In this document: in pieces, positions 29,808-39,861 of the stretch | How the letters are laid out: every line of letters starts with the position of its first letter | Numbering within the stretch: position 1 is the stretch's first letter | Assembly: GCF_900163795.1 (NCBI RefSeq) | Contig: NZ_FWFD01000008.1 | Span: 310,001 to 374,000 of the forward strand | Reading direction: 5' to 3' | Source: Vagococcus fluvialis bH819 | Lineage (GTDB): Bacteria; Bacillota; Bacilli; Lactobacillales; Vagococcaceae | Length of the DNA: 64,000 bases | The notes under the pieces: generated by a model | What the model was told of the DNA's origin: nothing | The model's input: the letters and a program-made list of their open reading frames with translations, nothing else | Databases searched by the model: none | Program-made: the position numbers and the translations under genes

Positions 29808-32399
29808 TCAAAGTTGTTTTTTTAAATTAAATAAATAATTCAAAGCATCCATCGGTGTCATTTCCAATAGACTTAACTCTTTCAACTCATTTAGCACAGC
29901 TGTTTCTTTTTCAGAATTACCACTGAATAAAGAAAGTTGCTCAGTTTCTTCAACAACGATTGGCTCTACTCTTTTGATTGTCGCTTGATTTTCCATCACC
30001 ATCTCTGGCGTTTTATTTTCTAAGTGAACTAAAATTTCAGTGGCTCGGTCTAATAAATTATCTGGTAAACCTGCCAGTTTTGCTACATGAACTCCGTAAC
30101 TTTTATCTGCAGGTCCTTCCATCATTTTATGTAAAAAGACGACTTCTCCACCTTTTTCAACAGCACCAACATGAATATTCTTCAAACCAGATAATTCTTC
30201 TTCCAGAACGGTAATTTCATGATAATGAGTTGAGAACAACGTTTTAGCTTTCACATTTTTATGAATGTATTCAATAATCGCTTGAGCCAACGCCATTCCA
30301 TCATAAGTAGCAGTTCCTCGTCCAATCTCATCAAATAAAATCAGACTTCTTGGCGTTGCATAAGTTAAGGCTTGATTAGCCTCCATCATTTCCACCATAA
30401 AAGTACTTTGCCCAGATATCAAATCATCTGAGGCACCAATTCGAGTGAAAATTTGATCAAAAATCGGTAGTTTAGCTTTCTCACAAGGTACAAAACAACC
30501 TATTTGGGCCATAATAACCGTTAGCGCTAATTGTCTCATATAAGTACTCTTACCGGACATGTTGGGTCCAGTAATTAAAAGCATCGACGTTGCTTCATCC
30601 ATCATAACTGAATTCGGTACATATTCTTGATGTCCTAAAACCTTCTCTACAACTGGATGACGCCCCTCAATTAGTTCCAAATGATGTTTATGACTAACTA
30701 ATTCGGGGCGAACGTAATGATATTGCTCACTAATATCAGCAAAACTTTTAATGACATCCAGACTTGCTAATGATTTAGCTAATTTTTGTAAGAAATCAAT
30801 TTCTTTTTTAACTTCTTCTCTGACTTCTATGAATAACTTGTATTCTAGTTCTTGAGATTTTTCTTCTGACTCTAAAATTAACGTTTCGATTTCTTTCAAC
30901 TCTGGCGTGATATAGCGTTCTGCATTAGCTAGAGTTTGCTTTCTTTCATAACGCCCTTCTGGCAATTGATCTATATTGCTTTTCGTTACTTCAATAAAGT
31001 AACCAAAGACACGGTTAAACTTAATTTTTAATGTTCTAATCCCAGTCGCATTACGTTCCTTAGCCTCGAGCTCCGCAATCCATTGCTTACCATTTCGCAT
31101 AGCATCTCGGTAAGTATCTAATTGCTCATTGTAACCATCACGAATGATGTTGCCCTCTGTAATTGCAAGAGGTACCTCTTCATTAATAGAGCCTTCTATC
31201 AACTTCACTAACTCATGAGCCGGAACTAAATCCACTAGTAACTCATCCCACTCGCCTTGATTTATCCCTTCAAGGACTTCCCTGATGCTTGGTACTTGAT
31301 TGAGGGATGTCATTAATTGAATTAAATCACGACCATTAACCGTTCCAAAAGCGACACGACCTGCTAAACGTTCCAAATCATAGACTTTACGTAGCTTTTC
31401 TTTTAAGTCCATGCGCTCAAAATAAGCATTAAGTAAGCTTTCTACCATATTTTGACGTGTCATTATCGCCTTTTCTTCAACTAAAGGGCGATCTAACCAT
31501 TGTTTTAACAGTCTGGCACCCATAGCTGTATTGGTTTCATCTAACAACCATAATAATGTTCCTTTTTTATCGCCCGTTCGAATCGATTGAGCTAGTTCTA
31601 AATTATATTTAGAATAGTAGTCCATTTTTAGATGATGATCTGTTTGATAACTAACTGCCTGTTGTAAGTGATCCAGACTTCTTTTTTGCGTGATTTGTAA
31701 ATAAGAAATCAACGTTTTGGCACCGATTATTAAATTTCCACTTTCTAATCTAGCTACTAAGGCACTCATTTCAGAAGTGACAGTATCCACTGCTTGATGT
31801 CTAGAAATTAAAATACCATGATGTTCTAATTTCTCCTCTAAATCTTCACCTACATTTGAACCAATCACAATTTCTTTTGTCTGCAAACTTTCACATTCAT
31901 TAATAATGCCATCCACCGAATCCAGTATAGTAACTTTAATTTCTCCTGTACTTAAATCAGCATACGAAAAACTAAACTTACTTTCTTGTTCAAGGAAAGT
32001 CACAGCCGTCAAATAGTTATTTTCTTTAGCCCCCACATCATTATTAGTTAAACGTGTACCTGGCGTCACAAGCTGGACAACTTCTCGTTTAACCATGCCT
32101 TTGGTTGTTTTAGGGTCTTCGACTTGCTCACAAACTGCCACTTTATACCCTTTTTCAATTAAACGATCTATGTATCCTTGAGCTGCATGATGAGGTATTC
32201 CACACATTGGAATTGGATCATCCGCATTTTTATTACGACTTGTTAATGTTAATTCTAATAATTGTGACACTTGTTCTGCATCTTCATAAAACATTTCATA
32301 AAAATCACCTAATCGATAGAACAAAAAAGCATCTGGATACCCTTCTTTGATATTAAAGTATTGTTCCATCATTGGGGTATGTTTTGTTTTTTGCGGCAC
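29808..32399 (-). CDS. mutS: DNA mismatch recognition protein MutS
   Basis: 863 residues. The mismatch-reading Phe-x-Glu is in [14 protein letters not shown] (about residue 31-33), then connector, lever and clamp domains. Walker [16 protein letters not shown] is near residue 612, the signature block [14 protein letters not shown] follows, Walker B is [11 protein letters not shown], and the His switch is LFSTHYHEI. Full length. It is preceded by ricA as in Bacillus-type gene order. Confidence 0.98.
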   Translation of the reverse strand: MPQKTKHTPMMEQYFNIKEGYPDAFLFYRLGDFYEMFYEDAEQVSQLLELTLTSRNKNADDPIPMCGIPHHAAQGYIDRLIEKGYKVAVCEQVEDPKTTKGMVKREVVQLVTPGTRLTNNDVGAKENNYLTAVTFLEQESKFSFSYADLSTGEIKVTILDSVDGIINECESLQTKEIVIGSNVGEDLEEKLEHHGILISRHQAVDTVTSEMSALVARLESGNLIIGAKTLISYLQITQKRSLDHLQQAVSYQTDHHLKMDYYSKYNLELAQSIRTGDKKGTLLWLLDETNTAMGARLLKQWLDRPLVEEKAIMTRQNMVESLLNAYFERMDLKEKLRKVYDLERLAGRVAFGTVNGRDLIQLMTSLNQVPSIREVLEGINQGEWDELLVDLVPAHELVKLIEGSINEEVPLAITEGNIIRDGYNEQLDTYRDAMRNGKQWIAELEAKERNATGIRTLKIKFNRVFGYFIEVTKSNIDQLPEGRYERKQTLANAERYITPELKEIETLILESEEKSQELEYKLFIEVREEVKKEIDFLQKLAKSLASLDVIKSFADISEQYHYVRPELVSHKHHLELIEGRHPVVEKVLGHQEYVPNSVMMDEATSMLLITGPNMSGKSTYMRQLALTVIMAQIGCFVPCEKAKLPIFDQIFTRIGASDDLISGQSTFMVEMMEANQALTYATPRSLILFDEIGRGTATYDGMALAQAIIEYIHKNVKAKTLFSTHYHEITVLEEELSGLKNIHVGAVEKGGEVVFLHKMMEGPADKSYGVHVAKLAGLPDNLLDRATEILVHLENKTPEMVMENQATIKRVEPIVVEETEQLSLFSGNSEKETAVLNELKELSLLEMTPMDALNYLFNLKKQL

Positions 32400-32414
32400 C
32401 AGACAACACCCTTT

Positions 32415-32801
32415 CTATTTCTTATGTTCTAATTTTTCTTCTAAACCATCATTCACACTTTTTTCTAATAAATGGGTCATATGTTGTAATAAATCATTGG
32501 CTTCAATTAATTTTTCTCGGTAAACAATCACCAACGGATGTTCGTCAAATTCTTTTTGTTTTTCATTTGCTAATCGAATGGCTATCTTTTCTGCTTCTGG
32601 TTTGTCATAGTGTGCGTATTGAACCGCATCTTTTTGATGTGCTTTAATATTCTCTACTAATTCTTTCAAACCTTCGTGTTGATCTACTTTTTGAGCGATT
32701 TCTTTATATGAACTAATAATTTCATTCTCACCAAGCTTATCTAATAAGTTTTCTAACGTTTTTGCGATTTTTTCTTCGTATTGAAATTCACGATCTAACA
32801 T
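32415..32801 (-). CDS. ricA: YmcA/YlbF-family protein, RicA-like
   Basis: 128 residues, all helical, charged, with no membrane segment. It fits the YlbF/YmcA family (EYEEKIAKTLENLLDKLGENEIISSYKE and FDEHPLVIVYREKLIEANDLLQHM). In Bacillus subtilis YmcA (RicA) with YlbF and YaaT adjusts RNase Y activity, and lies upstream of mutS as here. ymdB, also upstream, belongs to the same conserved neighbourhood. Confidence 0.85.
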   Translation of the reverse strand: MLDREFQYEEKIAKTLENLLDKLGENEIISSYKEIAQKVDQHEGLKELVENIKAHQKDAVQYAHYDKPEAEKIAIRLANEKQKEFDEHPLVIVYREKLIEANDLLQHMTHLLEKSVNDGLEEKLEHKK

Positions 32802-32814
32802 ACTTATTAGCTCC

Positions 32815-33615
32815 TTACTCTTTAAATGGACGATCAGGATTAATTAATCCTGCTTCGATTTTTTTCGTTTTCCCTGTTGTATCATCAATGTCAATCACAC
32901 AGTAAGATAATAACTCACGTCCCTCTGTCACCACTTCAAAGCGATGAGGTAACGCTGTTCTAAATTTTTCGATAACAGCTGTTCTATCCATTCCTAAAAT
33001 ACCATCATAAGGTCCCGTCATCCCCACATCTGTGATATAACCAGTTCCTTGTGGTAAAATTCTAGCATCATTAGTCTGTACATGGGTATGTGTCCCCACA
33101 ATTGCTGAAACACGACCATCTATATACCAAGCCATTGCTTGCTTTTCACTCGTCGTTTCTCCGTGGAAATCTACAAAAATATTTGGTGTACGTTCACTGG
33201 CTTCGGCTATTAATTCATCAATCACTGTGAAGGGATCATCAATTGCCGTCATAAAAGCACGAGCTTGTAAATTAATAACGGCTAATTCCACCTGATTGAC
33301 TTTAACAAACACCATGCCAACGCCTGGTGTTGTGGCTTTTGGAAAATTGGCAGGGCGAACCATCTTCTTAGCCTCATCTATAAATTCAAAAATCTGGTGA
33401 TTATCCCATGTATGGTTGCCCAATGTTACCACATCTGCTCCATCTTGGAGGAATTTTTTATATATTTTTTCAGTAATACCGCGACCTGCTGCTGCATTCT
33501 CACCATTAATGATAGTGACTTGTGGGCGGTACTTCTTTTTTAATTTTGGTAAATAAGTGGTGATTGTATCTCTTCCTAATGAACCTACTACGTCTCCGCA
33601 AAATAAAATTCGCAT
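32815..33615 (-). CDS. ymdB: YmdB-type metallophosphoesterase
   Basis: 266 residues, cyclic-nucleotide phosphodiesterase family (TIGR00282 type). RILFCGDVVGSLGRDTI, INGENAAAGRGITEKI, TLGNHTWDN and VGTHTHVQTND supply the metal-binding Asp, Asn and His residues. Bacillus YmdB acts on 2',3'-cyclic nucleotides and affects biofilm and RNase Y targets. First gene of the unit leading to ricA and mutSL. Confidence 0.95.
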   Translation of the reverse strand: MRILFCGDVVGSLGRDTITTYLPKLKKKYRPQVTIINGENAAAGRGITEKIYKKFLQDGADVVTLGNHTWDNHQIFEFIDEAKKMVRPANFPKATTPGVGMVFVKVNQVELAVINLQARAFMTAIDDPFTVIDELIAEASERTPNIFVDFHGETTSEKQAMAWYIDGRVSAIVGTHTHVQTNDARILPQGTGYITDVGMTGPYDGILGMDRTAVIEKFRTALPHRFEVVTEGRELLSYCVIDIDDTTGKTKKIEAGLINPDRPFKE

Positions 33616-33764
33616 GAATTTTGTCCTCTTTTCTTATTAGCTACTTTGTTCATTCTATCAATTTTTCGGCTTAAATAAAAGTAAACATCATCCTTTTAAC
33701 CCTTAGTTTTCAAGAGTATGTTAAAATGAGTACCATATAAATCATGAGAAAGGAGCTAATTTTT

Positions 33765-34394
33765 ATGAGAGCACCTCTTATTATTTTTGGTGGTAGTGGT
33801 TTCATTGGTCAAGGCGTCTGTCAAGAAGCTATAAACCGTGAAATACCAGTAATTAGTATTTCAAAACATGGAAAACCTACAGAGGCAGAACTTTGGATGT
33901 CTTCGCCTCTCATCACTTGGCTTAGCATAGATATTTTTAAAGACGATTCTTGGAAAAACTATATTTCATCCGAAACATCTTGTATTAACTTAATCGGTAT
34001 TTTTTTTGAAAATAAAAAAAAGGGTCTGACTTATGAAAAATTAATTGTTCAAGCCAATCACTTAATCAGTGAAGAAGCTCAGTTCAAACACGCACCTTAT
34101 CTTTTCTTATCAGCGAAAGTAGGACCTTTTGGCTATATTGAAGCTAAAAGAAAAGCCGAAGCTGAATTATTCCAAAAAAATAACCCAACCATTATTATTA
34201 GAAGTGGTTTGGTAACGACAAAAAAAAGACCTTTTGTTTACACACAGGGAGTTGTCATTAAAGTGGCAGCACATCTTCCGTTTATTAAAAAGACGGCCAC
34301 AAAAGCATTTCCTGTCCCTTTAAAGAAATTAGCAGTAACTATCGTCAATGAGTCTTTCAATTCCAGTCACAAAATAATCGAAGACATTCGTTAA
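33765..34394 (+). CDS. NAD(P)-binding atypical SDR/epimerase-like protein
   Basis: 209 residues from ATG 33765; AGAAAGGAG lies 9 bases before it and contains the earlier in-frame ATG at 33744. Rossmann opening APLIIFGGSGFIGQGVCQEA near the N-terminus, then SINLIG and YLFLSAKVGPFGYIEAKRKAEAEL where the usual YxxxK appears as YIEAKRKAE. Short atypical SDR with unknown substrate, similar in build to NAD-dependent epimerase-like proteins. It is followed 15 bases later by coaB, perhaps in one transcript, but no shared role is evident. Confidence 0.8.
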   Translation: MRAPLIIFGGSGFIGQGVCQEAINREIPVISISKHGKPTEAELWMSSPLITWLSIDIFKDDSWKNYISSETSCINLIGIFFENKKKGLTYEKLIVQANHLISEEAQFKHAPYLFLSAKVGPFGYIEAKRKAEAELFQKNNPTIIIRSGLVTTKKRPFVYTQGVVIKVAAHLPFIKKTATKAFPVPLKKLAVTIVNESFNSSHKIIEDIR

Positions 34395-34409
34395 ATAGGA
34401 GTTATAAAC

Positions 34410-35165
34410 ATGAACATACTAATTACTTCTGGTGGTACTTCTGAAAAAATAGATGATGTCCGCCATCTGACCAATCATGCCACAGGGCGTTTAGGCAAAG
34501 AAATTGCGCTAGCTTTAAAAGAAGAGTCGCTAGCGATTCACTACGTCCATGGTCCGCAAGCTGTTTTACCTGATAATCAAAATTGTCAGTTTTATCCAAT
34601 TGCCTCTGTCAAAGAACTTTATAATATCATGGAGACACTACTAACAACTATTTCTTTTGATTACGTCATCCATAGTATGGCAGTCAGTGATTATGAATTA
34701 GATGTTGCAACTGATGAAGAACTCTTAGCAAAAAAAATTGCTGAAGATGTGCTGAAGAATTCATTTGAAACACCAGAGGACTTAACAACTATCATAAAAA
34801 ATAGTCTGCTTCATTCTGATAATATTCCTCAAAATAAGCAAAAAAAAATCAGCTCTAAAAACGACAAACTTATTTTGATGATGAAGAAAGCACCTAAAAT
34901 TATTGGTCACATCAAACAGTGGCAACCTAACACTTACTTAATTGGTTTCAAATTACTAGTTGATGTTCCTGAAGAGAACTTAGTTTCTGTTGCACAAGAA
35001 AGCATTGTTAAGAATCATGCTGACTTGATTCTAGCTAACGATTTAATCCACATCAAAGACTCGCAACATCTAGCTTTACTTATCTCAAAAGACGGAATCG
35101 AACAACGTTACACCACAAAAAAAGAAATTGCTCAGGGAATCAAAAAAATAATAGTATCAAAATAA
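34410..35165 (+). CDS. coaB: phosphopantothenate-cysteine ligase CoaB
   Basis: 251 residues, stand-alone ligase that joins cysteine to 4'-phosphopantothenate. MNILITSGGTSEKIDDVRHLTNHATGRLG is the nucleotide-binding signature, and HSMAVSDYELDV and LANDLIHI follow. In streptococci and enterococci CoaB and CoaC are separate proteins, as here. The ribosome site AGGAG is before the ATG and coaC follows 14 bases later. Confidence 0.95.
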   Translation: MNILITSGGTSEKIDDVRHLTNHATGRLGKEIALALKEESLAIHYVHGPQAVLPDNQNCQFYPIASVKELYNIMETLLTTISFDYVIHSMAVSDYELDVATDEELLAKKIAEDVLKNSFETPEDLTTIIKNSLLHSDNIPQNKQKKISSKNDKLILMMKKAPKIIGHIKQWQPNTYLIGFKLLVDVPEENLVSVAQESIVKNHADLILANDLIHIKDSQHLALLISKDGIEQRYTTKKEIAQGIKKIIVSK

Positions 35166-35179
35166 AAAGGAGTCTTATT

Positions 35180-35728
35180 ATGCCAACTGTCTTACTTGGT
35201 ATTTCCGCTAGTATATCTGCTTATAAAGCAGCTGATATTACGAGCCAATTAAAGAAAAAGAACATTGATGTCGAAGTTATTATGACAAATAATAGCACTA
35301 AAATCATTCCGGCACTAACATTGCAAGTTTTATCCAAAAATAGTGTGCACACAGATGTCATGCTAGAAGATAATCCTATGGAAATTAACCATATTGATTT
35401 AGTTAAGCGAGCTGATTTGTTTTTAGTCGCACCAGCATCAGCAAATATCATAGGAAAAATAGCCAATGGAATCGCTGATGATATGTTATCGACAACAGCT
35501 TTAGCTGTTCATGATATTCCTAAATTAATTGCTCCAGCTATGAACACTTATATGTATGAAAATTTAGCAATACAAGATAATTTAAGGAAATTAGAGCGTT
35601 ATGGTTATCAGCTTATCGAGCCTAAAACAAGTTTATTAGCTTGTGGGGATTACGGCAAAGGGGCATTGGAAGATGTTGACATCATTGTTGCTACCGTTTG
35701 TCGTATTTTAAATCAATCTAAGGAGTAA
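35180..35728 (+). CDS. coaC: phosphopantothenoylcysteine decarboxylase CoaC
   Basis: 182 residues, FMN-dependent HFCD flavoprotein that makes 4'-phosphopantetheine for coenzyme A. LLGISASISAYKAADITSQL, the active His in INHIDLVKRAD, FLVAPASANIIGKIANGIADDML and PAMNTYMY are family motifs; ACGDYGKGALED contains the active-site Cys. Middle gene of coaB-coaC-panT-like. Confidence 0.96.
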   Translation: MPTVLLGISASISAYKAADITSQLKKKNIDVEVIMTNNSTKIIPALTLQVLSKNSVHTDVMLEDNPMEINHIDLVKRADLFLVAPASANIIGKIANGIADDMLSTTALAVHDIPKLIAPAMNTYMYENLAIQDNLRKLERYGYQLIEPKTSLLACGDYGKGALEDVDIIVATVCRILNQSKE

Positions 35729-35735
35729 ACTAATC

Positions 35736-36356
35736 TTGAAAACAAAACAATTAACTTTAACAGCCATTTTTTTGTCTATTATTCTTTTATTTTCTTTCAC
35801 GCCACTAGGTTTTATTAATTTAGGATTTATTAAAGCCACATTGGTTCATGTCCCAGTTATTATAGGAGCAATCATTCTAGGACCACGAATTGGTGCTTTT
35901 TTAGGTTTAACTTTTGGAATTTTAAGTATTGTTATCAATACTACTGCTCCTTCTGCATTGTCTTTTGCTTTCTCACCTTTTATTCCCGTTCTTGGAACGA
36001 ATGAAACTAGTCTTTGGGCATTAGTTATTGCCTTAGTTCCAAGAATTTTAACAGGAGTCATTCCCTTTTATGTCTTTAAATGGCTACAAAAAAAAGAACT
36101 TAAGTCAAACACTGCTCTTTTCATCGCTGGTGTTTCTGGTTCTTTAATAAATACTATCCTCGTGATGAACCTAATTTATTTTGTTTTTCAAGATGCTTAT
36201 GCTACTGCTAAACAAATGGTAATCGGAGCTGGTCTATACAAAGCTGTTCTTTCCGTTATCTTAATTAACGGTGTTCCTGAAGCCCTTATCGCAGGTATTG
36301 CGACAAGCGCTGTAGCCTCAATTCTGCTAAAGGTCTACCATAAAAATAGGACCTAA
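35736..36356 (+). CDS. ECF transporter S component, PanT-like
   Basis: 206 residues with six hydrophobic segments, substrate-binding subunit of an energy-coupling-factor vitamin importer. Starts with TTG at 35736 after AAGGAG. FTPLGFINLGFIKATLVHVPVIIGAIILGPRIGAFLGLTFG is the S-component core. Position straight after coaBC fits the pantothenate transporter PanT described for Lactobacillales. The ATPases and EcfT must come from elsewhere. Confidence 0.82.
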   Translation: MKTKQLTLTAIFLSIILLFSFTPLGFINLGFIKATLVHVPVIIGAIILGPRIGAFLGLTFGILSIVINTTAPSALSFAFSPFIPVLGTNETSLWALVIALVPRILTGVIPFYVFKWLQKKELKSNTALFIAGVSGSLINTILVMNLIYFVFQDAYATAKQMVIGAGLYKAVLSVILINGVPEALIAGIATSAVASILLKVYHKNRT

Positions 36357-36421
36357 GCATGACGTCTCTTCTTCAAGCTGATGCTATTATTAAGACATCA
36401 ACAAGACAGGAGAGAAATCAG

Positions 36422-36610
36422 ATGAATGAAAAAAATAGCTGGCTTCGCGTGATAGTCATTGCGCTAATCATACTTATAGGCCTAAAATTATTACCCTTTA
36501 TTGTCGGTTTAGTCGCAGTCATGATCAAATTAGCGATGGTTTTAGTTATTATATATTGCCTAACGCAATATTTTTCTAAATCATCACGTAGATACAACTC
36601 CTATAAATAA
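36422..36610 (+). CDS. small membrane protein, unknown
   Basis: 62 residues from ATG 36422, preceded by ACAGGAGAG; the longer frame from 36359 has no ribosome site. One or two hydrophobic segments (LRVIVIALIILIGLKLLPFIVGLVAVMIKLAMVLVIIYCL) and a basic tail (SKSSRRYNSYK). It follows the PanT-like gene at a distance of 65 bases and is closed by a terminator. Not recognised. Confidence 0.6.
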   Translation: MNEKNSWLRVIVIALIILIGLKLLPFIVGLVAVMIKLAMVLVIIYCLTQYFSKSSRRYNSYK

Positions 36611-36621
36611 TTTTTAACAAC

Positions 36622-36660
36622 AAGAAACACCCAATGATCCCCCTCATTGGGTGTTTTATT
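36622..36660. terminator. terminator after coaBC operon
   Basis: 12-base stem AAACACCCAATG / CATTGGGTGTTT with an 8-base loop and T-rich tail; can also stop the facing DUF1129 gene. Confidence 0.88.
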
Positions 36661-36689
36661 TTGTTCAAGTGAATTGATCCATATTTCAT

Positions 36690-37502
36690 TTATTTTGTTT
36701 TTTTGAAATTTAAATACATTGAGCCGTAAATCAAAACTAAAATTAAGACAATGAAAATGGTTTTGTTTGTATTAGTCGCTAATAATACTTTGGCACTTGG
36801 AATATATTGAATAGTAGGGATTAGGTTAAGAAGGGCTAAACTCACAATTGAATAATAATATTCTCTTTTCTTTTTTAGTAAAACCCATAATGAATAGATG
36901 ACTAAACCACTCCAAGTAATAACTAAGCCTGTCATTGAAGGAACTGATATACTTAACCACAGGCTACCTAAATAGTTCGATACAAAAGTTAAACCAATAA
37001 AAAGAAAACTAATCAAAAAAACTATACTATATTCTTTTTTCTTTTTTGTATTCGGCTTAAACGTAAATTGATTTATCATCCAAAATATAAGCTTAACAAA
37101 AGCTAAACTGATCAGCCCGTTAAGTATTAAGGTGAGAACATTTATACTCGGATTAATTCTTGTTAAGCTAGAAAACAATGAAAAGAGTGAACTAATCCCA
37201 AAAATCATTAAAACCAATGTCACTTTTTTATTAGTTGCTATCTTTGGTAGTTGATCCAATAGTTTATCTAGCATTGGTTGAGGATTTTCTCCAAAATATT
37301 TTTCTGCGCTTTCACCATTACTTTGTGCTTCTAAGATATCATTTAGTAATTCTATTAAAATAAGTTCTATGTCTAGTTCAGCACGAAATAAAGACTTAGT
37401 TCTGATATAAATTAATATTTTTTCATAGTATTCTTTATTCTCTGATGTTAATTTTTCCCGTAAAACATTATTTTCTTCAATCAATTTTTCTTCTTTAGTC
37501 AT
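36690..37502 (-). CDS. DUF1129-type membrane protein
   Basis: 270 residues: soluble helical N-terminus (about 1-95, EEKLIEENNVLREKLTSENKEYYEKILIYIR and SAEKYFGENPQPMLDKLLDQLP), then six transmembrane segments. The pattern matches the DUF1129 family common in Lactobacillales, whose function is unknown. It lies 1 base after a PadR regulator gene, and this pairing suggests it is the regulator's main target. Confidence 0.75.
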   Translation of the reverse strand: MTKEEKLIEENNVLREKLTSENKEYYEKILIYIRTKSLFRAELDIELILIELLNDILEAQSNGESAEKYFGENPQPMLDKLLDQLPKIATNKKVTLVLMIFGISSLFSLFSSLTRINPSINVLTLILNGLISLAFVKLIFWMINQFTFKPNTKKKKEYSIVFLISFLFIGLTFVSNYLGSLWLSISVPSMTGLVITWSGLVIYSLWVLLKKKREYYYSIVSLALLNLIPTIQYIPSAKVLLATNTNKTIFIVLILVLIYGSMYLNFKKTK

Positions 37503-37503
37503 T

Positions 37504-37833
37504 TTATTTTATTTCGTCTCCTTCTAAAATGTGATCAACATTGTTTGTTAAAAGCAACCACTGCTCTTTAAATTCTAATAACCTCTCATTCCCTATTTCA
37601 GTTAAAATATAATATTTTCTATCTGGCCCATCTGGTGAAGACTGCATATCCCCTATAATAGCTGCTTGTTTTTCCAGTTTCTGAAGTAATGGATAAACCG
37701 TACCACCAACAATATCATCAAAACCTGACTTTCTAAGTTCTTGGACTAGCTCATAACCATAAATTTTTTCTTTTTGAATAATTGCTAATACACAACCTTC
37801 AAGAACACCTTTGAGTAACTGAGTTTGTTTCAC
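37504..37833 (-). CDS. PadR-family transcriptional regulator
   Basis: 109 residues, winged helix. LEGCVLAIIQKEKIYGYELVQELRKSG and GGTVYPLLQKLEKQAAI are the PadR signature; DGPDRKYYILTEIG forms the wing and the C-terminus is a short dimer helix. PadR proteins repress stress or efflux genes and often their own operon. A palindrome spans its promoter just upstream. Confidence 0.93.
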   Translation of the reverse strand: MKQTQLLKGVLEGCVLAIIQKEKIYGYELVQELRKSGFDDIVGGTVYPLLQKLEKQAAIIGDMQSSPDGPDRKYYILTEIGNERLLEFKEQWLLLTNNVDHILEGDEIK

Positions 37834-37847
37834 ATCACCCCTCCTAA

Positions 37848-37910
37848 CTAGTTTGTTTTACATAGTAGATAGATTATATCAATCTCCAACTACTATGTAA
37901 AGCAGACTAG
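37848..37910 (-). promoter_or_regulatory. padR promoter inside a long inverted repeat
   Basis: Arms at 37848-37868 and 37890-37910 are complementary over 21 bases with two mismatches; the inner 12 (TTTACATAGTAG / CTACTATGTAAA) are perfect. The minus-strand promoter -35 TTTACA (37896-37901), 17-base spacer and -10 TATAAT (37873-37878) sits in it. Best read as a PadR autoregulatory operator. Confidence 0.7.
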
Positions 37911-37917
37911 TGGAATA

Positions 37918-37950
37918 AAAAAAACTTGAGAATGAATTCTCAAGTTTTAA
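37918..37950 (-). terminator. terminator of the 3D-domain protein gene
   Basis: 12-base perfect stem AAAACTTGAGAA / TTCTCAAGTTTT with a TGAA loop, after the stop of the 3D-domain gene. Confidence 0.85.
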
Positions 37951-37956
37951 ATTTTA

Positions 37957-39057
37957 TTATTTAACTGTAACACTTACTGTACGACGACCAAACTGTCTAC
38001 ATTCTTCGATTGTGTTGTAATGTAAATCAATACGGTTACCTTTAATATCCCCACCAGTGTCTCCTGCTACAGCAATACCATAACCTGATACTTCAACTAC
38101 TGATCCTAATGGAATTGTATTGGGATCTACAGCGATAACACGTGAATTCTTGCGTAAGTCAATACCTGTTGCTGTAAAGTAACTCAATCCAGGTTGTGTA
38201 TATGAATATCCTGTTGCTTCCATTTGCATAGATTGACCACCAGTACTCGGTTGAGCAGGTTGTTCTGGTGCTGTTGGTGGTGTTACGTCTACTGATTCTT
38301 CTGTTGATTCTGAAGTTGTCGTTTCTTTAACTTCGCTAGAAGATACACTTGTTTTTTCTTTTGCTACGTGTACTTGTGATTTTGCTTCCACTTCTTTACG
38401 ATTAGCTACTTCAACTGCCGCTTTTTTAGCTTGCGCTTCCTTAACGACGCGTTCATTAGATAATTTTTCTAACGCTGCTTGATTATTGCTTAATTCATTT
38501 TTTAAAGAAGAGACATCTTTCTCTAATGTACTAGCTTCTTGTTCCATTGAGCTTTGTTTTTCAGTCAATGTTGTTTTGTTTTCTTCTAAGCTTGTTTTCA
38601 ATTCATCTAGTTTTTCTTTATCTTCTGCAAGTGAATCGACTTTAGATTTCTCTGCACCTTGTAAAACAGTCATTGCATAGGCACGATTAAAGAAATCTGA
38701 TATATTTCCGGATGACAACAAAGCGTCTACTAAATTAAACGAAGAACCATTTGATTGGATATTTTGCATGCGTCCAGCCATAACCTCAGTTCTTTTAGTA
38801 ATACTTGCTTCAGTTTTTTCTATATTTTTTTCTGTTTCTTTAATTGTAACTTCTGCTTCTGAAACTTCTGTTTTTAAAGTTTCAACTTCTTGATATTTTA
38901 CGTTAACTGACTCCAATGCTTTATCTATCTTACTGCTAATCACAGTGCTTTCTTTTTTTACTGCTTCTTCATTCGATGCAGCTAAAGACATCACTGGTGA
39001 TACCGACAAAGCAACAACAGATAAAAGCATTACGGATAACCCTTTTACTTTCAACAA
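37957..39057 (-). CDS. secreted coiled-coil protein with C-terminal 3D domain
   Basis: About 366 residues. The frame opens at GTG 39066, but AAAGGTG sits on it, so TTG 39057 or 39054 is likelier. Signal peptide (LSVMLLSVVALSVSPVMSLA), coiled coil to about residue 220 containing NGSSFNLVDALLSSGNISDF, a Ser/Thr/Pro linker, and a 3D domain (last 90 residues: ATGYSYTQPGLSYFTATG, AVDPNTIPLGSVVEV, AGDTGGDIKGNRIDLH with the three conserved Asp). 3D domains occur in lytic transglycosylase-like wall enzymes. The N-terminal half has the same design as the SagA-type hydrolase at 9989-11317. Confidence 0.88.
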   Translation of the reverse strand: MLKVKGLSVMLLSVVALSVSPVMSLAASNEEAVKKESTVISSKIDKALESVNVKYQEVETLKTEVSEAEVTIKETEKNIEKTEASITKRTEVMAGRMQNIQSNGSSFNLVDALLSSGNISDFFNRAYAMTVLQGAEKSKVDSLAEDKEKLDELKTSLEENKTTLTEKQSSMEQEASTLEKDVSSLKNELSNNQAALEKLSNERVVKEAQAKKAAVEVANRKEVEAKSQVHVAKEKTSVSSSEVKETTTSESTEESVDVTPPTAPEQPAQPSTGGQSMQMEATGYSYTQPGLSYFTATGIDLRKNSRVIAVDPNTIPLGSVVEVSGYGIAVAGDTGGDIKGNRIDLHYNTIEECRQFGRRTVSVTVK

Positions 39058-39202
39058 CGACAACACCTTTCATTTATACCGTCCAATTTAATTCTGTCCT
39101 AATTATACAAGAAGATAACTCTCCCTTTGTAACAATCTCTTTACAAATTATTACAGTTTAAGCTAAGCTATACATATCACGTAATAGTTAGGAGTTTTTT
39201 TT

Positions 39203-39685
39203 ATGACAAAACAAATTTACTTTGCAAGCCCACTATTTTCAGACATGGAGCGTCAATATAACGACCATCTCGTTAATAAGATTCGCAAGAAATATCCTGA
39301 TGAATCTTTTTATGTTCCACAAGAGCAAGGTGATATTAACAATAAAGAAAGTTATGCAAATGCGATGATGATTGCAAAATATGATACCGAAGCCTTATTG
39401 AATAGTAAATTAGTCGTTGCTATTTTAGATGGCGCAAGCATTGACGTTGGTGTTGCTTCTGAGATTGGCGTTGCTTATCAAGCAGGTATTCCTATTCTGG
39501 CTTTATTCACTGATTCTAGACAACAGGGAGCTTCTAATCAACAAAAAATAGAGGCTCTAAACGACGTGGCTGAATCTCAATTTCCTTACGTTAATCTCTA
39601 TACAGCTGGTTTAATCAAATTAAACGGAAAAATTATTAATAACGAGCAAGAGTGGATTGAAACAATAAAAACATACTTAAATTAA
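39203..39685 (+). CDS. nucleoside 2-deoxyribosyltransferase
   Basis: 160 residues, cytosolic. IYFASPLFSDMERQYN is the substrate loop and LVVAILDGASIDVGVASEIGVAYQAGIPILALFTD holds the acidic nucleophile region. It swaps bases on deoxyribonucleosides for purine and pyrimidine salvage. Single gene with ribosome site AGGAG and its own terminator. Confidence 0.93.
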   Translation: MTKQIYFASPLFSDMERQYNDHLVNKIRKKYPDESFYVPQEQGDINNKESYANAMMIAKYDTEALLNSKLVVAILDGASIDVGVASEIGVAYQAGIPILALFTDSRQQGASNQQKIEALNDVAESQFPYVNLYTAGLIKLNGKIINNEQEWIETIKTYLN

Positions 39686-39718
39686 AGCTATTTATCTTAT
39701 TCAGTCATATAGAACACA

Positions 39719-39767
39719 CAAAAATTCACGGACAATCAAAAAATTGATTGTTCGTGAATTTTTCTTT
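39719..39767 (+). terminator. terminator of deoxyribosyltransferase gene
   Basis: Long stem AAAATTCACGGACAATCAA / TTGATTGTTCGTGAATTTT with one mismatch and an AAAA loop, followed by T-rich sequence. Confidence 0.9.
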
Positions 39768-39861
39768 TAACAATCAATTTAATCTGAGTCCTTTCCTTTA
39801 AAATTAAAACTCTTTGACGTACAATGTGACTAGTTAAATAAATATTAGAAAGGATGCTTCT

